A DNA stretch of 64,000 nucleotides, taken from positions 62,001-126,000 of the forward strand of contig JAGCNW010000027.1 of NCBI GenBank assembly GCA_017645785.1. Direction: 5' to 3'. The first letter of the stretch is position 1; each line of letters opens with the position of its first letter. Of this stretch, positions 31,657-42,100 are shown piece after piece. This stretch comes from Treponema sp. (GTDB lineage: Bacteria; Spirochaetota; Spirochaetia; Treponematales; Treponemataceae). The notes beneath the pieces were generated by a model, which was not told where the DNA came from, did not search any database, and saw nothing but the letters and a program-made list of their open reading frames with translations. The position numbers and the translations under genes were made by a program.

Positions 31657-33156
31657 ATGAGCGACATTAACGAAGAAATGAAAAAGCGAATCAGGAACGC
31701 GGAAGTCCTAAAAAAAGTTTGCGGCGCCAAGGAAGCGGCGGCCTTTGTTCAGCCCAATATGACTTTGGGCGTAAGCGGCTTCACGCAGGCTGGATACACA
31801 AAAGTTGTGGCCAAAGAGCTCGCCGCGCGCGCCCAGGCCGGTGAAAATTTAAGCCTCACGGTTTATTCGGGCGCGTCTATGGGAGACGAATTTGACGGAG
31901 TCCTTGCCCGCGCCGGCGCGCTTTACTGCCGCATGCCTTACCAAACCAATAAAGACTTGCGCGAATCTATTAACCAAGGCAAAGTAAAATACGTTGACAT
32001 ACCGTTAAGCATGATGCCCAAATGGGTTCGCAACAAATACCTCAACCATATTGACATCGCCTTGATTGAGGCCGCCGCGATTGACGAAAACGGAAACATA
32101 ATTCCAACGATGTCCGTCGGCGCAAGCGAAAGTTATGTCGCCTGCGCTGACAAGGTGATTGTCGAGCTTAATACAAGCGTTCCCGCCTGCGTTGAGGGAA
32201 TGCACGACATTTACATGACCGAGCCTGCGCCTAACACAAAGCCCATAAACATTTTAAAGCCCGGCGACAGAATCGGAACGCCTTACATTCTCTGCGACCC
32301 TTCCAAAATCGTGGCGGTTGTTCAGAGCGACGTGCTTGACGGCGGCGTAAAGGACATGCCTGTTGACGACGACTTTAAGAAAATGTCGGACAACTTGATA
32401 AAGTTTTTGGAAGACGAAATCGCCGCCGGCCGCCTTTGCGACCCGCTTCCGCCCTTGCAGGCTGGAATTGGCGGAGTTTCAAACGCGGTTTTGGAAGGCT
32501 TGAAGGAATCCAACTTCAAGCACTTGACTGTTTTCTCCGAAGTGGCGCAAGGCTCTTTCTTGACCTTGGTTGACGCCGGAAAGCTTGACGCGATTTCGGC
32601 AACCTCAATCACAATGCCCAAGCCGCAGATTGCGGAATTCTACAAAAACATCGAGCGCTACCGCGACAAAATTGTCTTGCGACCGATGGAAATTTCCAAC
32701 AGCCCCGAAGTGATTCGCCGTCTTGGAGTCATTTCAATCAACACGGTCATTGAAGCCGACTTGTACGGAAACATGAACTCTAGTTACATCGACGGAAGCA
32801 GGCTGATGAACGGAGTGGGCGGTTCGGGAGACTTTTGCCAAAACGCCGGCCTTTCGATATTCATCACAAAGTCGACGGCCAAGGACGGAAAACTTTCTTG
32901 CATAGTTCCGATTGTGAGCCACATCGACCACACAATCAAAAACGTTCATATTTTGGTGACGGAACAAGGCGTGGCCGACTTGCGCGGCCTTGACGAATTT
33001 GAGCGCGCCAACGTGATAATAGAAAAGTGCGCCCATCCAAAATTCCGTCCGGCGCTAAAGAAATATTTGGAAAAGGCGCTCGTCCTCACCGAATACATCG
33101 GCTATCCCTACAGCGAAGAAGCCGCGATGATGTTCCGCAAAGAAGTCGCGGATTAA
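31657..33156 (+). CDS. Succinyl-CoA:acetate CoA-transferase type (acetyl-CoA hydrolase/transferase family)
   Basis: 499 aa from the ATG at 31657, which is 8 nt after GGAG; an ATG at 31651 is too close to it. Class I CoA-transferase of the Cat1/AarC group: glycine loop GVSGFTQAGYTKVV near residue 38, QAGIGGVSNAVL near 266, catalytic Glu in FSEVAQGSFL near 290, SINTVIEADLYGNMNSSYIDGSRLMNGVGGSGDF near 360-395, TEQGVADLRG near 445. Transfers CoA between short acyl groups such as acetate and succinate in fermentation; exact acids not determined. Confidence 0.88.
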   Translation: MSDINEEMKKRIRNAEVLKKVCGAKEAAAFVQPNMTLGVSGFTQAGYTKVVAKELAARAQAGENLSLTVYSGASMGDEFDGVLARAGALYCRMPYQTNKDLRESINQGKVKYVDIPLSMMPKWVRNKYLNHIDIALIEAAAIDENGNIIPTMSVGASESYVACADKVIVELNTSVPACVEGMHDIYMTEPAPNTKPINILKPGDRIGTPYILCDPSKIVAVVQSDVLDGGVKDMPVDDDFKKMSDNLIKFLEDEIAAGRLCDPLPPLQAGIGGVSNAVLEGLKESNFKHLTVFSEVAQGSFLTLVDAGKLDAISATSITMPKPQIAEFYKNIERYRDKIVLRPMEISNSPEVIRRLGVISINTVIEADLYGNMNSSYIDGSRLMNGVGGSGDFCQNAGLSIFITKSTAKDGKLSCIVPIVSHIDHTIKNVHILVTEQGVADLRGLDEFERANVIIEKCAHPKFRPALKKYLEKALVLTEYIGYPYSEEAAMMFRKEVAD

Positions 33157-36100
33157 TCACTTTACGCACATGACTTTGCGCGTTTCGTCTATGCCGGGGC
33201 CGATTACGCGGACAAAGTAGAGGCCGCGCGCCACCTTTGATCCGCCGTTGTTGGTTCCATTCCAATTGTAGTAATGAGATCCAGCCTCGGTGTAGCCGTG
33301 GCGCAAGTATGTGACGATGTTTCCGTCAAGGGTCATAACCATTACGTTGAGGTTGCCGGATTCTTTCATGTCAACTTCAACAACAGTGTGCTCGCCGTTG
33401 TTCAAATCGATTACATTGTTCAAAATAGTCACGCCGCCGCGTTGCAATGTTGTCGTTCTTATTTTGAACGACCACAAGTCAAGCGAAGTGATATCGCTTA
33501 TGTCCTTAAGGCGGACGGCGTAGAGGGGGAAGTTCCTGCCGTCGGCGTAGTGGTCAACGGTGTAGTCGCCCATCTTAAATAGGAATGAAACTTGGTCTCC
33601 GTTTTTCCAATTGCTCGAAGAAAGAGATTTTTCGATGTCAAACACAACGCCGGTGTCATTGGAGTTTCCTTCGACAGTAAATTGAGGAATGTTGTTTATC
33701 GGCGCCAACGAAGTGAAAACATCGCTTGTTAAATTTGGATGCCAAATTCTCCATGCCATTTTGGTGTTTTCGTTTATCTTTGTTGAAACGGATCCAAAGT
33801 CTGGAGCGGAGTCAAACACGGCGCTTATTTTTTGTCCTGACGGCAACTTCTTGCTTCCGTCGTACAAAGTGGTTTGCATTATTATTTCTTTGTTTGCCGA
33901 AATGGTTCCGGAATTCTTTTGTTCCGCGTTCCAATCGCGAACCGCCCAAACGCCTTCTTGGTACAAGCCGTAGCTGGTGGCCACGCCTTCGTCGGTCAAG
34001 CTGTTGTCGTAAGCGTATTGAGGGTTGATCGCGTTGACGGCAAAATCGCTAAAGGCGTGCTTGCTGTCCGCAACGACATAGTTTCCAATCGCGTCTTGGA
34101 TGTAAGTGATGTGAGCGTTGTCTATTCCAGACAGCGGGTCGTACTTGTATTTGTCGCTCTTTTTGGCGCTGATGAAAATTCCGCTGGTGACGTTGTCCAA
34201 AACAGCGTTCTTGCTTAAGGTCAAAACAATTCCTGTCGCCTTGTTGTTTCTAAACACGCATTTTGCGGGAACGTCTTCAATTTTAATTTCTGTAATGGCG
34301 CCGCCAGAAATCGTTTTAAATTCGAGCGCTTTGGGAATGTATTCCAGCGCGGAAACTGTGTCGTGCGTGGTGGCGTCGGTATACAAAGCCAATGTGCCAA
34401 TGTTGATTGATTTTGAGAAGATGACCAACATTTGGCTTGAGCCAAGAGGAACGGCTGACATCAAGAATTCCGGCGGAGTTCTGTCGATACTCTTCATTTT
34501 TATCTTTCCACATTGAATTCTGTTTCCAGCCAAGTCGGTGATAAAGCAAGCGTTTGAGTCAAAGGTCATGGTGAAGGTTGTGTTTGGCTGGAGCAATGTG
34601 TTGTCAAGCAAGAGCTTGGTGTACAAGCCGTCTTCCGCGCCCGTGGGGTTTGTCGCCGCGCCGGTGTCCGAGCCTCCGTAAGTGAACAAAGAACTTTCCG
34701 CTCCGCCTTTGATTTGCTGGGAGAATCCCACATAGCTTTCGCTGCCATAAATCGCGTATTCAAAAGCGTTGTTGGCGTTGTAAATCGAAGAGTAGCGAAT
34801 TCCTCCGACGGTAACGTTTGCATTGCCGCTGTCGGCTCGGCTTCCGCCGCGAACATCGGCGGCGTAACTTTGGACAAGATTGTATTCCGTCGCGGAGCTG
34901 GCGGTGGCCCAGCCTACGCGGCTAAACCATTGCGTCGCTTCGTTGTATTTTGGCTCGTTGTCAAACCAGTGGACTTCGATGGCGGACAAAGTACCGGTGC
35001 CGTAACTGGCGCCTACAAATTCAAATTCTTGGCTTCCGTCGTATGCGGGAGCGTTCCATGTTGACGTTCCGTTTATGCGGACGGGAGCGAATGACGGAGG
35101 CGTTACGTCCCATAGGCCGTAAAGTTCGTTGGAGGCGCCGGAGTTTTGAATGGTTATAGTCGGGAGCGGGTGCCCTGTCGTTGAGGCAATCGTAAGAGAT
35201 TTTTGCGCGGGCGATTTGTCCTTGATGTTTGTGTTGGCGATTCTGGTTATTGTTCCAGAAGGCGTAGCGGCGGAACTGATGTAGCCGGTCCAGTTGTTGT
35301 ATGAGTCGCCGCCTACGGAGAAGGTTCCGTCAACATAGCCTGCGATGGAAACTCTTATTCGCGCCGCGTGGTCTACAGGCGCCGCTCCGGCTGTGTCCGA
35401 GAAATTTCTATACAACGAGTGGGGTGAGCCGCTGCCTGTTTTTAGCGCGGCATTTACGCTTCCGCTTGACGTTGAGGCAAGGTAGGCAAAAGTAATTCCG
35501 CCAGCAGAATTTGTAGTGGCGCCAAGGTCGCCCGCCGCGTGGATGTTGACGTCGGAAGCGGCGACTGTTGTGCTGCTTCCGTTTATGTCAACAGGCTCGC
35601 TGTAAACAAATTCTACAAAGTTGTGAGCGTCGTATTCTTTTTGGCTTGCGGGCGCTTCGTGCATTTCCTGGCCGGTCAAAACTTTTATCAGTACAGGCTC
35701 GCACTGGTCCGCGACGGCGGTGAATGTTTTTCCTTGCTCGCTGTATTGCGCGCTTGTGTCGGGACTTGTGTTGTAGTAGTGCGTGATTCTGTTCTTGCTT
35801 GAGTCGCGCAAAGTTTCGTATACGCCGGTCAGCGCCTTGGGAAGGTTTAGGTACGGAATTGTTTCTTGATGCGAGCCTGATCGGTCGGTTGATGCCGCCG
35901 CGCCCTTGTTTGTTCCGATTGCGTCCGTGTTCCATTTGTAGTTTGACTTTATGTAAAAGTCTGAACGGTCGAGATTGTTGTTTGTGCTTGTCTGACAGTC
36001 GGCGTCGGTGTAAGTTCCGGCAAAATAACCTGCGGAATTGAAAATGTGTGAAACGGCGGCGGAAATTTCATTGTTGGAATTTTCTATTTTCACCGAATTT

Positions 36101-39100
36101 CCGGCGGAATCTTTGAATGAAATGTAAATGACGTCATCGTAAACCGTATAGGCAATGTCGATTACGGGCCGCGTAGTTATTATTTTAGAGCAGGAGCCGT
36201 GGATGTTGTTGCCTTCCGCCGCCGCGACGTCATAGTTAGACGAGCAGTTGTATATTTCTGAATTGTAGATTTCGGCAAAGGCCGCGGTTTGCAAATTGTT
36301 GTCGGGAAGCGTTAAAGTCCACAAGTCGCTTCCCAAACCGTTTCCCGAATCGTCGTTAAGGCCGTTGGCGTAAAAGTTTTTGCCGGCTTTAATTTTCGCT
36401 CCTGCTGTGGTTGTGACAATTCCTGAGTAAGGAGCGGATGGAAACGCTTTTGTGTATAGGGCGGGAGAATGCTTTCCGTCTTGTCGCGAAGCGTGATTGT
36501 AGGCAAAAAGGCCTGTGACCTGTGAGGCAGTTGTTTCTTTTTTGTCGTCTATGTTGTATTTCGCGCCAAGCAAAATTATGTCTTGGGTTGAAATCAGCTC
36601 GCCGCTTGCAGCAATTGAAATCTCGCCTTGGAAGAGCAAAACATTTTTGGCTTGGACTGTCGACGCGACGGTGGAAGTTTTTCCGCTCACGGCAAAATAT
36701 ATGTCGCCGCTTATTAAAAGTTTTCCGCCGTATCCGCCCAAAGTCGCGGGGTTGCTTGTGAAAAGGTTAACGTCTTTTGTGAATGTGACTGTGTAATCGC
36801 CGTTTGTGGCTATGCTTGCGGCCGCTTGAATTTGTCCGTCAACCGCGCAAGAACGCATAAAGGTTATGTCGTCATTGTAAGTTTGCAAGCCAGTGGTTTT
36901 TATGTAAGCCGCGTTATCCTGTACTATTGTTTTCTTTGTCACAGTGATTGTCGCAAGTTTGGCGGCCGCTCCTACAGAGCCTTTAAATGTCAATGTTCCG
37001 CTTCCCGCATTGGTAAAATCAAAGGCGCCGTCAAGCGCGCCAAGGCTGACAGTTCCTGTTCCCGCGTTGATTGTCGTGTCGGCGGCGAGCGTTGTCGCGC
37101 CAAGAGTGATTGCGGCGCTTGTCGTGTTGAGCGCAGTGTAAAGTATTGTCAGGCCGCTTGTGTGTTCAAGGCCGCCTTTGAAGGCGCAAGGGTTGTCTGT
37201 TCCGTTGAGCGTGAGTGTTCCTGTTGTAATGAAATTGGCCTTATCAGCGAAAGTGTAGGAGCAGCCTTTGTCGAAAGTTATGTTTCCGGCCGTGCCCGCG
37301 TCGGAGTATTCAGAGCTGACTGTGACCAAGCCCTTGAAGGTGGCGTTCGTGTTTTTAGTTATAGTAAGCTTTGCGGCGGTGACTGCGGCGTCTGCGACAA
37401 GCTCCACATTGTCCGTGATTTTAAAGTTGGTCGCTGTCACTGCGGCGTCTGTTGTGAGCTTTCCGTTTTTTGTGACGGTAAAGTCGGTCACGATGAACGC
37501 GCTTTTTATTTCAAGCGAGCCGCCGTGTTCTTTGTGGACCTCTACGCTTGTGTAAGTTGAGCTTTCGTTTGGAGTGAAGCTTTGCGCGCGCGCGGCGGTT
37601 TCCGTAAAGGATATGTTTCCGTTTGTGACCGCGCCTGTGTTGACAAGGTTTGCGTCTTGGATTGTCAAAGCGGCGCTTGTTGCAAGAGTGTCGCTTGTTG
37701 TAAGCGTGTAGTTGCTTGCAGCGGGATTTGTAGAGACAATTACCGGGGCGCCTATTGTAGTCGCGTTTGCGAGAATCGTATTGTTGTTAAGGACCGCGTT
37801 ATGGCTTATTGTTATTCCGCCGCCTGCGGTTATTGTTCCTGCGACGCTAAGGCTGGTCAATTCCGCTGGCAAAATAAGGGAACTGCCAGCGCCGGTAAGC
37901 GTAAATTTATCGCCTTCGGTGTTTCCGAGAGAGATTGAAAGAACGGTCGAAGAAGTTGCGGGCGTGAAATCAGCGCTTTTGGCTTCTGTTTCGGCGTTGA
38001 ATGAGGCTGTTCCCGCGTTAACGGCAAGCGCGTTTGTCACGGTTAGGTTGGCGTTCGCTGTGAGCGTTCCCGCGATTTGCGTCAAGTCGTTTTGAACTGC
38101 GACCGCCCCGTTTGTTGTTAGAACGCCTCCGCCGCTGTGGATCAAGTCGTTTTTGATTGTCGCGGCCGCAAGGGTCAGGCTTCCGCTCGCGGAGCTGTAA
38201 GTCAAGTCGTTTTCAACTGTGAGCGCGGATCCGGCGGAGAAGTTTCCTGTTCCGCTTACAATTAGGTTGTAGTATGAGGGGGTGGCCAAGTCCGTGGCGC
38301 CGCTTGTTCCGGTGAAGTCAACTGTTCCCTTGTTGGTCGCGCTTGCGTCGTTGATGAAAGTGGTTCCAACCCTGATGCGGCCTGCGTTTGAGTAATTTAT
38401 CGTTCCCTTGTTGGCGAGCGTTCCGTTGGCAGTCGCGCTTCTGTCGGCAAATGTCTGCAGGCTTATGTCGGCGCTTGCAAGCGTTAAAGTTGCGGCGGCG
38501 TCGTTTATTGTCAGTTGGCCGACAGAGTAGGCGGCGGCAGTAGCAGGAAGGTATGTTTTGGCAGGCGAGTTTGAAATGATTACAGGATAGCCTCTGGTGT
38601 CAACTCCGCCTATCGTGCTCGCCAAACCCGGAACCAACTTGTAGTTCCAGTTTGAGACCCTTCCCCAATCCACGCTGTCGCCGCCGGCCCATTCAAAAAC
38701 CATCAGCTTGTTCATTATTATCCAATGGTTGTGTTGGCCGTAATAGGGGTCGCCGTCAAAGGAGGAATTTTTCGCTGAATAATAGGCGTCGCCGCTGTCA
38801 TTGGAAATTTTTGGTCCGGCAAGAGCGACGCTTAGATAGTTTCCGGATTGCTGGCTGGAAGTTATGTTCAAGCTTCCGCTTCCTTCAACATTTAGGGGAG
38901 AGCCGTCCGCGCCTTGCAATGTCAAGGCTGTAATTGTTTGTCCGTCGTTGACTGTTAGCGTTCCGCCGGCGCTGGCCATCGCAAGCGTTCCGATTGTGTT
39001 TGCGCCGCTAAGCTTTATTTGAACTGCGGGAGTCGCGCAAGAAAATTCTGTTGTGAACCTGTTGCCGTCAACAATCTCCAAGCTTCCTCCGCTTGAGCCG

Positions 39101-42100
39101 CTTGGAACATAGACAAAGTTTGCAATCTCGGCGTTGTTTCCGGTGAATGTCGCCGCGGCGCCTGTTGAGGTTACTGTCGCGGTTGAGCTGAACGTTCCTG
39201 AGCCGCCGTTAAAGTCGCTTTCGAATGTGAAGTTTCCGGTCGCGGCCAGCGTTCCATTGTTGTTTATGTCGCCGGCCACAGTTGTCGCGCTGGAAAGGCT
39301 GGCGGCCTTGCCGGCGTTTACGATGAGATTGGCGTCCGCTTTGATTTCTCCTGTGACTGCGCAAGCCGCGGCGTCAAAGGTCACGTCCTTCTTATAATTT
39401 TGCAAGCCGGATGTCTTTACGGACGGAGCGGAAATGATTGTTTGACCTTCAACTGTAATTGTGGCCGGCGGGTTTGTGGTTCCAACCGCTCCGGCAAGAG
39501 TCAAGGTTCCAGTTCCGTTGGAAGCGAAGGCGAACAAGCCGTCAAGGCTTCCGTTGATTGTGACCGCTCCTGCTCCCGCGTCGATTGTGGCTGCGGCTGC
39601 GAGCGTCGTCGCGGCAAGGCTTATGTCTTTGTTGTTTTCTGTGGTGAGCGCGCCGTTCAGCGTAGTCGGGCCAGTTGTGTGTGTCAAGCCGCCGGTAAAA
39701 TTGCAAGCCGTCGACGAGCCGTTAAGGGTGACGCTGCCTGTTGTGTTGAATGTCGTCGCAGGAGTGAACGAGCAGCCTGCGGCAAACGAAATGTTTCCGG
39801 CCGTGCCCGCGTCGGAGTATTCAGAGCTGATTGTGGCCAAGCCATTGAACGTGGCGTTCGTGTTTTTAGTTATGGCAAGTTTTTCTGCGGTGAAGGCGGC
39901 GTCCGCTGTAAATGTTTTGTTCTCTGTAATGGTGAATTCGGTCGCTTTGAGAGCCTTCTTTATTTCAAGCGAGCCGCCGCTTGTTTTGTTTACAGTGACT
40001 TTTGCGTAAGTGGATCCTGTGTTCGGAGTGAACAGTTGCGCGCGCGCGGCGGTTTCTATAAAGTTTATGTTTCCGTCTGTGACCGCTCCATTGTTTGTTA
40101 AAGAAGCGTTCTTTAGAGTCAATGTGTGTCCCGCGCAGACCAACTTGGCGTTTGTGGTCGCGGTTTGCATGCTGGAATGGTCGTTCGCTATGATAAGATT
40201 GACATCAGCGCCTAAAGTTGTGTCGCTTTCAAAATCAACGTTTCCTTTTAAAGTCGCGTCTTTGCTGAGCGTTATTCCGCCGCTTGCGGTGATTTTTCCG
40301 CAAAGTTCCAAATCGCCTAGGGATGAGAGGAAATTGAGCGCGCCGTCGGTCACGTTAAAACGGTCAGCGCCGTTGTTTCCAACCGACACGCTTCCGCTAG
40401 TTGAAAGCGTCACGGTTTTTGCCTTTGTTTCTGTTCCCACGCTCATGACGTCGGAGGCGTTGAATTTCACGTTTCCAGCCAAAATCTTTAAGTCGTTTGT
40501 AACGCTCAGCGCGCTTATGGTCAGCGTTCCGCTTGCGGCGCTTGCGTTGTATGTCATGTCGTTTTTGACTGTGAGCGTTTTGTCTTCCGCTGACAAGAAG
40601 TCGCCGGATCCGCTGACAATTAAATCGTGGTATTGAACGTTAGCCAAATCGGCCGCGCCGCTTCCGTTGAATTCAACCGTTCCCTGCGTGTCGTCGTTGA
40701 TGAATGTTCCTGTTTCGTTTGTCACGCGGCCTGCGTCTGAGTAGAAAATTTTTCCCTTGTTGGCGAGAGTTCCGCTTACAGCTACGTTGCCTGACGAAGA
40801 GAATGTGAGGCTTGCGTCGGGGTCATCTATTGCAAGGTTTTTTATAGAATAGTTTATCGCGTCCGAGACTGTGGGTTTGCTTGTGTCGTTTGGAATTTTC
40901 ACTGAATATCCGACTGTCGAAACTCCGCCGGTCGCGCTTGTCAAGCCAGGAACCAAGTTGTAGTTCCAGTTTAACGGATCGTTCCAATTGCCAACTATTC
41001 CGGTCCAAACGAATTCCATTAAGGGATTCAAGATTATCCAATTGCTTTTTTGGCCGTAATTAGGAGTTGACGCTGCTTCGGAATCCTTTGCGATGTAATA
41101 GCCTGTTCCGCTGATTGAAATATTGTCCCAATCGACGTTGAGGAATTTGCCTTCTTTGCTTTGACTTGCGCCTATGCCCAGGCTTCCGCCTCCGGTGACA
41201 TTTAGCAAAGAGCCGTCCGCTCCTTCAAGCGACAAGTCGCCGTTGATTGTTTGCGCGTCGTTGACTGTTAGCGTTCCGCCGGCGCTGGTCATCGCAAGCG
41301 TTCCGATTGTGTTTGCGCCGCTAAGCTTTATTTGAACTGCGGGAGTCGCGCAAGAAAATTCTGTTGTGAACTTGTTGCCGTCAACAATCTCCAGGCTTCC
41401 TCCGCTTCCGCCGCTTGGATCATAGACAAAGTTTGCGATATTGGCGTTGTTTCCTGTGAATTTTGCGGACATTCCTGTGGCTTTTACAGTTTCGGTTGAG
41501 CTGAACGTTCCAGATCCGCCGTTAAAGTCGCTTTCGAACGTCAAGTTTGCGCTCGCGTCAAGCGTTCCGTTGTTTGTGATGTCGCCAGTTACGATAAGGG
41601 CGCCCGATACAGTCGCTGTCGCGCCGGCGTCTACTGTAAGCGCGGCGAGCGTTCCGCCTCCTAGGCTGGATGAGCCTGCGGCGGCTTTTATTGTCGGATT
41701 GTCGGCATATTCATTTATGGCGATATTTTCTGTCGCGCTTGCGTTGTTTAATGTCGCGGTGTAGCCGCCGGACAATTTTGCGACGGCAATTCCGCCGCTA
41801 GCCGCAGTGTTTGCGACTGTTGTCGCCGCGCCCATTGACAATTCCGCTACAGTGACAGCGCCCGCTCCGGAGTTGGTCAATTCGCCGCCCGCGCTTTGGA
41901 CAGTTCCCAAATAGCTTGTGGCCGCGGCGCTTGTCGTGATGTTGCCCGTGGTCGTTGTTATCGTTCCGCCAGCGCCGGTAACGGCTCCGTTAAATGTTAT
42001 GTCGTTGGCGGCGGCGCTGATTGTTCCGCCGTTTGTGACTGGTCCGGTTATGGCAACCGCGGCGCTTGTGGCGAGCGTTCCGCTGTTTGTGATTCCGTTG

